A stretch of 64,000 bases of DNA from Eubacteriales bacterium (GTDB lineage: Bacteria; Bacillota; Clostridia; Lachnospirales; Lachnospiraceae): positions 124,001 to 188,000 of the forward strand of contig JAUNHC010000003.1 of the NCBI GenBank assembly GCA_030524175.1, read 5' to 3'. Shown piece by piece: positions 8,008 to 17,103 of this stretch. The stretch's first letter is position 1. Every line of letters begins with the position of its first letter. The notes beneath the pieces were generated by a model. That model was not told the origin of the DNA, did no database searches, and was given only the letters and a program-made list of their open reading frames with translations. The position numbers and the translations under genes are program-made.

Positions 8008-8682
8008 ATGCGGATTTTAATTGCAGAAGATGATGTACGTCTTTTGAAATCCCTGATATATATTTTAGAGATGAATAATTTTTCGGCTGACGGTGTGGAT
8101 AATGGTGCTGACGCTTTAGAATATGGTATGAGCGGAGAATACGACGGATTGATTCTGGACATTATGATGCCAAAAATGGATGGCTTGCAGGTGCTGCACA
8201 AGCTCCGGGAACAAGGCATCACAACACCGGCTTTATTCCTGACAGCACGGACAAGCATATCTCAAAGGGTTGAAGGACTTGATGCAGGTGCGGACGATTA
8301 TCTTCCAAAGCCATTCTCTACGGATGAATTACTTGCACGTGTGCGGGCAATGCTTCGTAGGCGGGATTCCTTTGTCCCCGATCTGCTTGAATACGGATCG
8401 TTAATTTTGAACCGTTCCACCTATGAATTAAACTACCAGAAAAAAACTGTCTCTCTGAGTGGAAAAGAATTTCAAGTTCTTGAAATGTTGATGGAGAACC
8501 CACGTGTTATCGTAACTGCAGAACAGCTCATGACGAAAATCTGGGGTTGGAATACAGCTGTGGATACCAGCGTCGTCTGGGTGCATATCTCCAATCTCCG
8601 AAAGAAAATAACCACGCTTTCCGCTCCCGTCCGTATCCGATTTCAGCGAGGTGTTGGTTACACACTGGAGGAATCGGAATGA
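8008..8682 (+). CDS. OmpR/PhoB-family response regulator
   Basis: 224 residues. The receiver domain begins MRILIAEDDVRLL, with the phosphoacceptor Asp in LILDIMMPKMDG and the Lys in DYLPKPFSTDELLARV. The winged-helix DNA-binding domain follows, with TYELNYQKKTVSLSGKEF, EQLMTKIWGWNTAVD and VWVHISNLRKKI. I take the ATG at 8008, after AAAGGAGGG at 7991-7998, rather than the TTG at 7984. The stop overlaps the kinase ATG (ATGA), so the two are translationally coupled. It probably binds the paired direct repeats between 7831 and 7981. Confidence 0.92.
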   Translation: MRILIAEDDVRLLKSLIYILEMNNFSADGVDNGADALEYGMSGEYDGLILDIMMPKMDGLQVLHKLREQGITTPALFLTARTSISQRVEGLDAGADDYLPKPFSTDELLARVRAMLRRRDSFVPDLLEYGSLILNRSTYELNYQKKTVSLSGKEFQVLEMLMENPRVIVTAEQLMTKIWGWNTAVDTSVVWVHISNLRKKITTLSAPVRIRFQRGVGYTLEESE

Positions 8683-9920
8683 TTGATAAACTTCGTAAGA
8701 GAATGATTCTGATCAGCAGCTTTGCCGTTTTTGTTGTATTTAGCATCATATTTTCTGCCATCACCATATTCAGTACGCATCTGCTCAACAGCCGCATTGA
8801 TATCATAACCGACCTGATCTCGGATGGAAATGGCGTGTTTCTTCCCTTTAATCAGAAGAATCCGTTACCGACAAGCCCCAACATCCCAGATTTTTTTACA
8901 TCCGAGACCCCGTTCAGTACACGCTTTTTTACCGTCTGGTTTGATATTGACGGAAATTATATTCGGAGCGATTTGAATGCAATTTCTTCTGTAACAGAGA
9001 ACACCGCTGAGGACTATGCCGAAACCATCATAACCAAGAGCAAAACCCGTGGTTGGGTCGATCAGTTCCGATACAAAATCTTTGAGACAGATAACGAAAA
9101 AGGAATTGTTTTTGTTGACGGCAGCATGGATCGTTCTATGGCTAAAGGCCTTGTTATCACAGCAGCAATCGTTCTTCTGGGAGGCATTGCTTTGATATTC
9201 CTCTTGATCGTAATTGTATCGAAAAAAGCTGTGCGTCCGATTGCTCAGAGCTATGAAAAGCAAAAACAGTTCATCACAGATGCTAATCACGAACTCAAAA
9301 CGCCTTTGACTTTGATCATGGCTAACATAGATATCATAGAACACGAACAAGGACACAGTGAGTGGTTGGATGATATCCGCATAGAAGGGCAGCACATGAG
9401 TGAACTTATCGGACAATTAACCTTATTGAATAGATTGGACGAATCTGAATCTTCAGTGCTAAAAGTGACCTTTTCTTATTCAGATGCCTGTAACGATGTG
9501 ATTTCTGAGTTTTACTCGCTGATTGCACAAAAGGGGCTCTGCCTGACTGCAACTATTCAGCCAGACGTTATGCTATTCGGAGATGAAGCTGCTGTTCGAA
9601 GACTTATTACAATTCTTCTCGATAATGCAGTGAAATATTGCGATGCAAAGGGGTCTATCATAGTTTCTATGGAAAAGAAACACTATACCAAATTGATCGT
9701 AGAAAATACCTATACAGGTGTAGAAACATTGGAGCTTGACAAACTTTTTGACCGGTTCTACCGTGCGGACAAAGCCCGAACGGAAGGGACCGGTTTTGGA
9801 ATTGGACTTTCGCTGGCAAAGTCTATCGCAGAAAGCCATAATGGCCGCATTCAAGCATACCAAGCAGGAACTGGACGTATCGGCTTTCGCACGACACTCA
9901 GGGATACGAAGATCAAATAA
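8679..9920 (+). CDS. membrane sensor histidine kinase
   Basis: 413 residues. A first membrane helix (ILISSFAVFVVFSIIFSAI), an extracytoplasmic sensor of about 130 residues, and a second helix near residues 165-190 (LVITAAIVLLGGIALIFLLI). The dimerisation and phosphoacceptor segment is FITDANHELKTPLTLI. The ATPase domain shows the N box (LLDNAVKYC), a G1-like region, LFDRFYRADKAR and GFGIGLSLAKSI. The start is the ATG at 8679 inside ATGA with GGAGG upstream. It pairs with the preceding regulator. The signal is unknown. Its operon is divergent from the CotH/VTC operon and probably controls it. Confidence 0.92.
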   Translation: MIDKLRKRMILISSFAVFVVFSIIFSAITIFSTHLLNSRIDIITDLISDGNGVFLPFNQKNPLPTSPNIPDFFTSETPFSTRFFTVWFDIDGNYIRSDLNAISSVTENTAEDYAETIITKSKTRGWVDQFRYKIFETDNEKGIVFVDGSMDRSMAKGLVITAAIVLLGGIALIFLLIVIVSKKAVRPIAQSYEKQKQFITDANHELKTPLTLIMANIDIIEHEQGHSEWLDDIRIEGQHMSELIGQLTLLNRLDESESSVLKVTFSYSDACNDVISEFYSLIAQKGLCLTATIQPDVMLFGDEAAVRRLITILLDNAVKYCDAKGSIIVSMEKKHYTKLIVENTYTGVETLELDKLFDRFYRADKARTEGTGFGIGLSLAKSIAESHNGRIQAYQAGTGRIGFRTTLRDTKIK

Positions 9921-9989
9921 CCTTTGGAACTCGAAATTGGCCAAAAAAATTGGTTCAAATGTCAAATATATAGAAACTTGCGCTTAATA

Positions 9990-10030
9990 AAACATCCGGA
10001 AGAGTCATTAATTTGGCTTTCTGGATGTTT
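9990..10030 (+). terminator. hairpin after the two-component operon
   Basis: AAACATCCGGAAG (9990-10002) pairs with CTTTCTGGATGTTT (10017-10030), with one bulge. No clean T-run follows. It could serve both the plus-strand kinase gene and the minus-strand GNAT gene that ends at 10084. Confidence 0.4.
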
Positions 10031-10083
10031 CATATCTAATATCGAAAATCTTATTACCGGTATGCTATCTGAATTCCTTCATT

Positions 10084-10854
10084 TTACTTTTCATATACTT
10101 CATACGCAGTATATTTATGAGAAAAATGGTATCCTAGTTTTTCTGCCAGAGCAACGCTCCATAAATTTTGCGCATCCCAACTGGGATATATTTTTTTCTT
10201 AATACATTCTAAAATTAACCTTGCTCCACATATGGTTGCCAGTCCTTTCCTGCGGTAATCCTCTCTCGTATCTATTTCTATCTCAATTCCATTCAAATAC
10301 CCGGAATACGAGGAAGCACCGCTGACAGGAACATCATCCTTTGTTACAAGGACACCCAGCCCATTTTTATCATATATATCAAAGGTTTCATATTGTGCTA
10401 CGAAATCTTTACACCAATCAATCTTTTTGCAATAAGAAAACCAACGCTCATCTATCATAACTAATCGGTATTCATCCTGTAAACCGCATACCATCTTTTC
10501 TAATTTCTTTGTATCAAAAATGTCCGCTTCTTTTTTAAACGCATACCGAATCACTTTCCTGCATTTGTTTCCATAACATTTTTCAATCATCCCACCCCAC
10601 ATTTCATTCTGAGGAACAAGGATCATAAAATCTTTTTCATAGTTATTTGTCATAAAATCAGAGATTAATTCCTCACAGACTTCCCCTGCAAAGAATGCAA
10701 AATCACCCAGTACAGCTATTACAGACATAGGATTTTCTCTATGATTTGTATACAAACACCCCATAACATTTTGCAGACAGGACCATATCATTGTTTCCTC
10801 CCATCCCGCAAATAAATGTTCGACCTTATCAGGATTTGTCACTTTATATAACAT
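10084..10854 (-). CDS. GNAT-fold N-acetyltransferase (GNAT_acetyltran / zwittermicin-resistance-like)
   Basis: 256 residues. The N-terminal half lacks clear motifs but fits the PF12746 layout (GCLYTNHRENPMSVIAVLGD and FAFFAGEV). The C-terminal GNAT core has GIEIEIDTREDYRRKGLATI, i.e. the R-R-K-G-L-A acetyl-CoA pyrophosphate loop, then YPSWDAQNLWSVALAEKLGY, where 'W-D-A-x-N-x-x-S-x-x-L-A-x-K-L-G-Y' is typical. The acceptor substrate is unknown. The RBS GAGGGGGAG lies before the ATG. Confidence 0.8.
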   Translation of the reverse strand: MLYKVTNPDKVEHLFAGWEETMIWSCLQNVMGCLYTNHRENPMSVIAVLGDFAFFAGEVCEELISDFMTNNYEKDFMILVPQNEMWGGMIEKCYGNKCRKVIRYAFKKEADIFDTKKLEKMVCGLQDEYRLVMIDERWFSYCKKIDWCKDFVAQYETFDIYDKNGLGVLVTKDDVPVSGASSYSGYLNGIEIEIDTREDYRRKGLATICGARLILECIKKKIYPSWDAQNLWSVALAEKLGYHFSHKYTAYEVYEK

Positions 10855-10900
10855 TATATTTACTCCCCCTCAGTTTCCTGTTTTGTAGTTTCCTGTTTTC

Positions 10901-11695
10901 TCACCCTATTGTATTACGCCCGTTTCCATTGGGAAACCTGTTCTCAGAACTCATGCTTTGATTTTCAATAATCCAGTTTAACCAATTTGTAAATTCAACG
11001 GCCAAATGTTTTTGATGAGCTTTGACTATCACGTTAGGGCACAACCCAGGAAATTCAACTGCTAATCTGCATTCTATTCCAGCAGATATATTTCTAAATT
11101 GATGTCTTACACCACCGATAATTGTCCCGTCTTCTAATTTTGCCACTCCCGCTGACTGGTGTGTAAATTTAGGATTTTTAGGCTCTGTAAGTCCATTTTC
11201 ATCACCAAATGTAATAAAAAATTGCACCGGTATTGGAGCATTTCCGGTTGTTTCAATAACTTCTAAAACTCCGTTTTTATCAGGGGTTAATAAATAATGT
11301 TCCGGATAAACCGATAGATTGACGTTTCGATTTTCCTCTGTGGCTTCAACCATTAATGAATCCAGCATTTGACTGAATTTTTCAACGGTTATTCCCTTTG
11401 CCACTATTGTCGTTCTGGCAACACGCCGTTTCTTTCCAGACAACAGACTGGCAATTTTCATCACAAATCTGCTTAAAAACAGTTTCTTTCTCAAAATCTC
11501 TCTGATTTCATCATCAGAAAGCTGCACTTTCACTTTCGTTAATTTATCACCCATTTTTGATAAGGTTACATTTTGCGGGATTTTTATGTGCAGAGTTTTA
11601 TATGCTTTTTTTATTCTTTGTTTTTTCCAAACATCCATATCACGCTGAGTGATTTGTTTTCCATCAATTAAGATTTTTATGTTTTCCGCTTTCAT
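10901..11695 (-). CDS. conserved-looking protein of unknown function
   Basis: 264 residues, no family recognised. The N-terminal half is basic and amphipathic with no membrane segment (KILIDGKQITQRDMDVWKKQ, SRFVMKIASLLSGKKRRVAR). The C-terminal half is more ordered, with QFFITFGDENGLTEPKNPKF, EDGTIIGGVRHQF, IECRLAVEFPGLCPNV and HLAVEFTNWLNWIIE. There is no signal peptide. RBS GAGGAAAATAAA before the ATG. It is not obviously in an operon with its neighbours (46 bp to the GNAT, 80 bp from the hydrolase). Codon use looks like a real gene. Confidence 0.6.
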   Translation of the reverse strand: MKAENIKILIDGKQITQRDMDVWKKQRIKKAYKTLHIKIPQNVTLSKMGDKLTKVKVQLSDDEIREILRKKLFLSRFVMKIASLLSGKKRRVARTTIVAKGITVEKFSQMLDSLMVEATEENRNVNLSVYPEHYLLTPDKNGVLEVIETTGNAPIPVQFFITFGDENGLTEPKNPKFTHQSAGVAKLEDGTIIGGVRHQFRNISAGIECRLAVEFPGLCPNVIVKAHQKHLAVEFTNWLNWIIENQSMSSENRFPNGNGRNTIG

Positions 11696-11775
11696 TTTAT
11701 TTTCCTCAAATTAAAGTTTGCCATTAACTTTCCAGTTACTTCCTGATATTTAAGATTTTTTCGTGTAAAAAAAAT

Positions 11776-12591
11776 TTATAACCTATCCAGCATCTTCTCA
11801 CTCAATGTCCTGAACACCTGGCAGTAATTCCGAAAGCCATTTTGCCCGATTACATAAATATTCGGCATATAGACCATCCGTTTTTTTGAATACGCAATCC
11901 GCTCCAAACCATTGTCAACAGACGTATGGTTGCTCAAAGCCACATCGACCATTAATTTTTCTGCTTCATCCATAAAATACTCCAAAGACTTCAAATAACA
12001 CTGTACTCCGTCCCTGGTCCATGGTGGTGTTGTGCCTCCCCACAGTGCGGCCATATGAACTTCCCCGTTTTCCTTTACCGGGAAAATATAGCTTAATCCC
12101 CCCGGAGTATGGCCTGGAGTTCCATAAACATTTATCACCTTATCCCCCAATGTTATGGTATCGCCATCCTGCACATAGACACTTATTTCATAGTCTTTCC
12201 ACGTTTCCGGCCTGTCAGCTTTTACCGGATGATCCTTCCAAAAAATATCATCCTCTTTTGACAGATATGTTTCAACATGATATCTTTCCACAAACCATCT
12301 GCCGCATCCCGTATGGTCCACATGTCCATGAGTCAATATCAGTTTCTTTATCTGATCCGGATTCCATCCAACCGCTTTAATCGAACCTACAATGGCATCA
12401 AACGCCTCTGCTCTGGGCCAGATTGCATCAATGACTATAAGCCCTTCTGAGGTTTTCAGCACAAAACAGTTTGTTTCTTTTTGTGAAATGATCAATAAAT
12501 CATCAAAGATCAGGGCATGGGTAAAAAAAGTCATATCTTCCATTGCCCTGATAGCCGTTTCATCAATAACCGGCATAATAAGTCTGTCCAT
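11776..12591 (-). CDS. MBL-fold metallo-hydrolase
   Basis: 271 residues. The metal-binding motif LTHGHVDHTGCGRWF (H-x-H-x-D-H) is followed by GTPGHTPGGLSY (third metal His) and ALSNHTSVDNG, which may supply another. This is a single-domain metallo-beta-lactamase-fold hydrolase of the glyoxalase II-like type; the substrate cannot be read from sequence. RBS GAGGAGCG precedes the ATG. The stretch 12592-12819 upstream has no supportable gene. Confidence 0.85.
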   Translation of the reverse strand: MDRLIMPVIDETAIRAMEDMTFFTHALIFDDLLIISQKETNCFVLKTSEGLIVIDAIWPRAEAFDAIVGSIKAVGWNPDQIKKLILTHGHVDHTGCGRWFVERYHVETYLSKEDDIFWKDHPVKADRPETWKDYEISVYVQDGDTITLGDKVINVYGTPGHTPGGLSYIFPVKENGEVHMAALWGGTTPPWTRDGVQCYLKSLEYFMDEAEKLMVDVALSNHTSVDNGLERIAYSKKRMVYMPNIYVIGQNGFRNYCQVFRTLSEKMLDRL

Positions 12592-12819
12592 ATCATTTTC
12601 GCTCCTCTGTACAAATATTTAGTTTCTCAATGCACAGAGGATAAACGGTTCTTAGCGTGCATCTTTAAAAAATTTCTCATTCTCTCACCCTTTCTGCAAA
12701 TAAAATCCAACGCTTTCAAACTTCCTGCTGTCTCTGAAAGCAGTCTGCATATTTCCTCTATTCTTTTATGAATTTTCTGTCCAATCACTGAAACCCGTCT
12801 TATTCCCGAATTGTATAAT

Positions 12820-13065
12820 TTATTTCTTTTCCTTGTGTGCTGTAATGATTGTAAAGCTATACGCATTCACAGTTATAACAGATCCATCCACAGTCACGTA
12901 CCAATTTTTCCCTTTTCTTTCAATGATAGCATTATCTTCTATGATTCTTGATTTGCACCATTCCACAACATCATTTGTATTAAGAGACAAATTCCTTTTT
13001 ATTCTAACCACACCTAATTCTGTCGTGTGTATTTTGTCTATATTTTTGATCAATTCATTATCCAT
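12820..13065 (-). CDS. DUF3781 family small protein
   Basis: 81 residues, cytosolic. It matches the family layout from its first residues: ELIKNIDKIHTTELGVVRIK, then RNLSL, NDVVEWCKSRI and NWYVTVDGSVITVNAYSFTI. The family is widespread in Firmicutes with no known function. The start ATG has GGAGG about 6 nt upstream. Confidence 0.8.
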   Translation of the reverse strand: MDNELIKNIDKIHTTELGVVRIKRNLSLNTNDVVEWCKSRIIEDNAIIERKGKNWYVTVDGSVITVNAYSFTIITAHKEKK

Positions 13066-13202
13066 TTAAAACCTCCAAATTAAGAGAATTTTCCGTTAAC
13101 TACCCATCCGCTATCTACCCTTAAGTATAGCTTCCCGGTCATAAATACGCAGGTGTAAAATGTTACCAGTTTGTCCGGCTTTGTATCGTATTGTTAAAGT
13201 TT

Positions 13203-13829
13203 TTAAGAAGATTTCTTCGTTTGTTCCTGAACCCTGAACATTGTCATCTGACGGAGTAATTCATATGGCATGGGTTTATCATATGGCAACTGTAACGTGC
13301 CTTTTGAATATTTGTAATCCGCAAAACTGTCCTTAAATGCTTCAATTGCGCTTGGGGACGGATGAAAACCCAAGTGTCTCTTTTCCCCAGAAAAATGGAC
13401 AAGATTGCCGTTAAGCACAAAAGTAGCCATACCCCAGGAAATCTTCTCGGTGATATCCGGTGAACATTCTAAAATAATCTGCCGTAACGTTTCCATACGC
13501 TGCCGAACATCACCGCTGTAGCTTGCAATATATTCATCTACAGAAGAAAATGCCGGCTTTGGCCTTTCCCGTTCTTCCAGGGTCACATGAATCTTATCTC
13601 CCGGCTGTTTACCAATCTTCGCGCGGATATCCTTTCGGACACCAATGATATGACATGGCGTACCCATCTTCACCACCTGTCCGTCATAAGGCTCACCGTC
13701 AAAAGTTGCATGTACCGGCAGTCGTGATTTTCCGAAAATGGCTTTTATATCGAAAGGTACCTCTACATATGCAGCATCCATATCCGGATTTTTTATCAAA
13801 ACTGCGTCAAATTCAAGAATTTTTTTCAT
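13203..13829 (-). CDS. DUF1905 + DUF1801 two-domain protein
   Basis: 208 residues from the ATG at 13829, which follows AAGGAGAGAGAAA; an upstream start at 13853 lacks such a site. The first ~95 residues form a DUF1905 beta-barrel ([46 protein letters not shown]). The rest is DUF1801/YdhG-like ([65 protein letters not shown]). The second domain is related to frataxin-fold iron-chaperone-like proteins; the true function is uncertain. It is 30 bp downstream of the merR gene on the same strand. Confidence 0.85.
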   Translation of the reverse strand: MKKILEFDAVLIKNPDMDAAYVEVPFDIKAIFGKSRLPVHATFDGEPYDGQVVKMGTPCHIIGVRKDIRAKIGKQPGDKIHVTLEERERPKPAFSSVDEYIASYSGDVRQRMETLRQIILECSPDITEKISWGMATFVLNGNLVHFSGEKRHLGFHPSPSAIEAFKDSFADYKYSKGTLQLPYDKPMPYELLRQMTMFRVQEQTKKSS

Positions 13830-13858
13830 TTTCTCTCTCCTTATCAAGATCATGTTTC

Positions 13859-14668
13859 CTATCTTCCACTTCCTTGTATCGGAAAATAAATCTCTACAAA
13901 ATACTCATTGTCTAAATCTTCATGTGCCAATGCAAAAATATATTTTACAAGTAATTGGGCATCCCACAGATTAAATCTCCTGCAAATTTTATTCAGATAA
14001 GTTTGCAGTTCCTTGTTTTTGCCCCAGAATTTAATTTTTCCATAAGTTCCTGTTACCTTTACTATTTTCGTACTGCCGGACTTGGAAATCATTTTCCTGG
14101 CACACGCCTCATTTTGACAGGAAATTCCTGCGTCCTGCGGCGGTTCTGCAACAATACCCTTTGAGTCGCTCTGATAAAAGCTCCATTGCTCCATTTGGAG
14201 GAAACTGCCCTCATCGTTCTCGTCAAATCCCGTTGGTGGAAACGCCGCAACCGAAATCTGGCAGATTTCTTTATCCAGTGTCTCATATTGGATATTCTGC
14301 AGATTATTATCATTTTGATGCAGTGTGATTTCCATGAGCAAATCCGCCATCTGACGGGAGCGTTTTTCAAGCTGCTCCAATGCCTTCTTTCGTTCCACGA
14401 TCGCAGCCTGCTGTTCCTCTACAAGGATCATATAATCTTCGATTTTCCCTGAAACCAGTCGTTTTTGCAAATTCTCCAGAGGGATATCAAGAGAGCGTCC
14501 GGCTAAAATCATCTCCAATATATCAAGCTGTTCAAAAGAATAATACCGATAACCGGACGGTTCAGTGACGAGAGGTTTCAAAAGCCCGATTTTATTATAA
14601 TAACGCAATGTATCATGTGATATTCCATAAAGTTTGCAAACCTGTCCAATCCTTAACAGCTTTCCCAT
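13859..14668 (-). CDS. MerR-family transcriptional regulator
   Basis: 269 residues from the ATG at 14668 (AAAGGAAATTGTG upstream). The N-terminal winged helix reads [20 protein letters not shown] then YNKIGLLKP, followed by [18 protein letters not shown], the MerR signature. A dimerisation coiled coil of about 45 residues follows ([20 protein letters not shown]). The C-terminal ~130 residues are a GyrI-like effector-binding domain, suggesting a drug-like ligand. It is divergent from a MATE exporter whose promoter has the 19-bp spacer that MerR proteins act on, so local control of the exporter is very likely. Confidence 0.9.
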   Translation of the reverse strand: MGKLLRIGQVCKLYGISHDTLRYYNKIGLLKPLVTEPSGYRYYSFEQLDILEMILAGRSLDIPLENLQKRLVSGKIEDYMILVEEQQAAIVERKKALEQLEKRSRQMADLLMEITLHQNDNNLQNIQYETLDKEICQISVAAFPPTGFDENDEGSFLQMEQWSFYQSDSKGIVAEPPQDAGISCQNEACARKMISKSGSTKIVKVTGTYGKIKFWGKNKELQTYLNKICRRFNLWDAQLLVKYIFALAHEDLDNEYFVEIYFPIQGSGR

Positions 14669-14711
14669 CACAATTTCCTTTCGCAGAATTTTAATAATTT
14701 CATTTTCCCTC

Positions 14712-14742
14712 TTGACTCTTGAGTAAGTCAAGAGTCTATAGT
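14712..14742 (+). promoter_or_regulatory. MerR-type promoter of the MATE exporter
   Basis: -35 TTGACT (14712-14717) and -10 TATAGT (14737-14742) are 19 bp apart, the overlong spacer typical of MerR-activated promoters. A perfect 9-bp dyad, GACTCTTGA (14714-14722) and TCAAGAGTC (14728-14736), fills the spacer. Confidence 0.75.
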
Positions 14743-14819
14743 GGTATTATAAACGAAAAGATATGACAAGTAAAGCCAAAGGATGGGGCCCGTGGCAAAA
14801 ACAGTAAAGGAGCACAAAT

Positions 14820-16154
14820 ATGAGCGAACATTTAACTATCTATCAAAAACCAGTTACATTTGGGAATATGCTGAAATTCACCTTTCCCACCATGATCATG
14901 GCGTTGATCCAGGTACTGTACACAACCGTTGACGGTATCTTTGTGGCCAGATTTGTGGGAACGGATGCAATGGCGGCATTAACCCTGCTGTCACCATATT
15001 TCAGCCTGCTATTCGCTATCTCCACGATGCTCTCCAGCGGGGGCAGCGCCATTGTAATGCGTAAAATGGGTGAACAAAAAGAAGCCGCGGCGAAACAGGA
15101 TTTTACCGCGCTTATTCTCCTGAACTTTTTCCTCGGCATACTATTTACTGTAATTGGCGTCTTCTTTTCTGAACCGCTCACCAGCGTATTTGGAGCATCC
15201 CCGCAGGTAACGCTCTACTGTAAGGAATATCTGTTTTACTACCTCTTGTTTGCAATTCCAACGCTGCTGATGAGCAATCTTCAGGTTTATGTTGTCGCGG
15301 CAAACAGCCCTGTGCTGGCATTTGGCGTTTCACTTTCAGCGGGGCTTGTAAATGTTGGACTTGATTATCTTTTTGTGGCGGTTGCCGGGTGGGGTGTTAA
15401 AGGCGCAGCGGTTGCTACCGGGTTCAGCAGCTTGATACCAACCGTCATCTGCATTGTTTACTTTATGAAAAAATGCCGGCTTTTGCATTTTGTAAAACCG
15501 GTGTTTAGAATCAGGACCCTGATCGACTCTGCAACAAACGGAATGAGCGAGATGGCAACCACGCTTGTTTCCGGCATCACTGCGCTTTTTATGAACCGGG
15601 CGCTGCTTCGATATGCAGGAGAAAACGGCGTTGCTGCTTATACGGTCATCTACTATGTTTTCAGCGCGATGACTGCTTTGTATATCGGTTACATTTATGG
15701 AGTGGCACCTGTCATTAGCTACAACTACGGTCAGCGTGATACAGTTAAGCTAAAAAAACTTACAAAAGTAAATCTTATTTTCATAGCGCTGGTATCTGGC
15801 ATTTCTGCCTTAAGTGCATGGACATTTGGAGGAAATTTGATTGGCATTTTTACAGAAACGGGCACCATGGTTTACGAAATAGCGGTACATGGAAATTTTA
15901 TATTTATGTTTGCACTGCTTTTTAATGGATTCAACACCTACGCCAGCGGGATGTTTACAGCACTTTCCAATGGCATTGTTTCTGGCGTAATTGCATTTTG
16001 CCGCACCTTTTTATTTTCACTGGGAGCAATTCTGCTGCTGCCGGAAATATTTCAGATCAATGGGGTGTGGCTTGCAACACCTGCTGCGGAATTTTTAGGA
16101 ATCATGGTATCGCTTATATGCTTTTTCCGCTACAGAAAAAGATATGGGTATTAA
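14820..16154 (+). CDS. MATE-family multidrug/cation antiporter
   Basis: 444 residues, twelve hydrophobic segments in two similar halves. The N-terminus resembles other clostridial MATE proteins: FGNMLKFTFPTMIMALIQVL, YTTVDGIFVARFVGTDAMAA. It exports drugs or metabolites across the cytoplasmic membrane by Na+ or H+ exchange. RBS AAAGGAGCACAAAT before the ATG. It lies opposite the MerR regulator gene and carries a MerR-type promoter. An acetyltransferase gene follows after 16 bp, so the two form a small inducible operon. Confidence 0.9.
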   Translation: MSEHLTIYQKPVTFGNMLKFTFPTMIMALIQVLYTTVDGIFVARFVGTDAMAALTLLSPYFSLLFAISTMLSSGGSAIVMRKMGEQKEAAAKQDFTALILLNFFLGILFTVIGVFFSEPLTSVFGASPQVTLYCKEYLFYYLLFAIPTLLMSNLQVYVVAANSPVLAFGVSLSAGLVNVGLDYLFVAVAGWGVKGAAVATGFSSLIPTVICIVYFMKKCRLLHFVKPVFRIRTLIDSATNGMSEMATTLVSGITALFMNRALLRYAGENGVAAYTVIYYVFSAMTALYIGYIYGVAPVISYNYGQRDTVKLKKLTKVNLIFIALVSGISALSAWTFGGNLIGIFTETGTMVYEIAVHGNFIFMFALLFNGFNTYASGMFTALSNGIVSGVIAFCRTFLFSLGAILLLPEIFQINGVWLATPAAEFLGIMVSLICFFRYRKRYGY

Positions 16155-16170
16155 CAGGGAGGACGTTGGA

Positions 16171-16821
16171 ATGGAAAAAATAACATATCGGGAAATCTGC
16201 CGGGAAGATTATAATTCGATTAAAAAACTCATCGATGAAGTATGGAATCTGAATCAATTTTGTGATAATGCGCAGGGATTGGAGGATTCTCTGAATATTT
16301 ATCTGCTATCCAGTTTGCTTAATATTTCATATGGAAAAGCGGCGATACTTGACGGAGAGGTCGTGGGTATTTTGCTGGGTAAAGATGAACGTCAAAAAAT
16401 ACTGTTCAAGCGACGTACCGTATTATGGCGGTTGATCAAGAGCAGCGTCTCGCTGCTTTTTCACTCCACCAGACAGATGAGACAGCAATTAAGAAATGCC
16501 TCTAAAATATCTAAGTCAGAGCAGGAAATGATAGACGCGCAAAAAAAGTTTTTCACAGGACACATTGAACTACTGATTGTAGGAAAAGAAGCACAGGGCC
16601 TTGGTATCGGGAAAGCTCTTGTTGATGACTTTATTTCTTATGCGATACACGGTAATGAAAATGCGATTTACGTCCAAACAGACACCCTGTGTAACTATGG
16701 ATTCTATGAACATCAGGGATTTGAACAATTGGATTCTACAGAAATAGCACTGAATGATGATGACCAAATAACACTTTTTTTATCTCAATACAAGCAGGGT
16801 GAAAATTTGCAAAAATTATAA
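16171..16821 (+). CDS. GNAT-family N-acetyltransferase
   Basis: 216 residues from the ATG at 16171, after GGGAGG at 16157-16162; an upstream in-frame start at 16144 overlaps the MATE gene and lacks a site. GNAT features: ITYREICREDYNSIKKLI, GEVVGILLGKDE, HIELLIVGKEAQGLGIGKAL (acetyl-CoA loop Q-G-L-G-I-G-K) and YGFYEHQGFEQL. A central basic helical insertion (SLLFHSTRQMRQQLRNASK) is unusual. It lies in the same operon as the exporter, so it may modify the exported compound (inference). Confidence 0.85.
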   Translation: MEKITYREICREDYNSIKKLIDEVWNLNQFCDNAQGLEDSLNIYLLSSLLNISYGKAAILDGEVVGILLGKDERQKILFKRRTVLWRLIKSSVSLLFHSTRQMRQQLRNASKISKSEQEMIDAQKKFFTGHIELLIVGKEAQGLGIGKALVDDFISYAIHGNENAIYVQTDTLCNYGFYEHQGFEQLDSTEIALNDDDQITLFLSQYKQGENLQKL

Positions 16822-16934
16822 CGAATATCATTTTTTCTCTCGCTCATATGGACACCGAACACTAGCTGTAATATTACCTTTTACCCCGGAGTATAGGTTT
16901 TTCCAAATCGTATGATTTTTGCCCAAAAGTAAAT

Positions 16935-16979
16935 GTTTTGCCCCGTGGTATCATTTTTCTGAAAACCACGGGGCAAAAC
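16935..16979. repeat. 15-bp perfect hairpin between convergent genes
   Basis: GTTTTGCCCCGTGGT (16935-16949) and its exact complement (16965-16979) enclose 15 nt. It probably ends transcription of the MATE/GNAT operon and of the converging ROK operon. The rest of 16822-17103 holds nothing else I can support. Confidence 0.55.
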
Positions 16980-17103
16980 CCTGTCTGAATATTTACCTCA
17001 CCTTGATTCCAGAATCACATGTGCCGCTGCCAGCGTTGCATGACCACAGAGATCTATCTTGCCGCCGGAAGTAAACCACCGCAGCCTGTAAACCTCTCCG
17101 CCC

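Noticed and set aside
8547..8678. N-terminal extension of the histidine kinase
   Set aside because: Lies inside the regulator gene; the ATG at 8679 has GGAGG and gives the standard membrane N-terminus.
12627..12866. 79-residue minus-strand ORF between the MBL hydrolase and DUF3781 genes
   Set aside because: Overlaps the DUF3781 gene by 46 bp, has no RBS at its start and no recognisable family.
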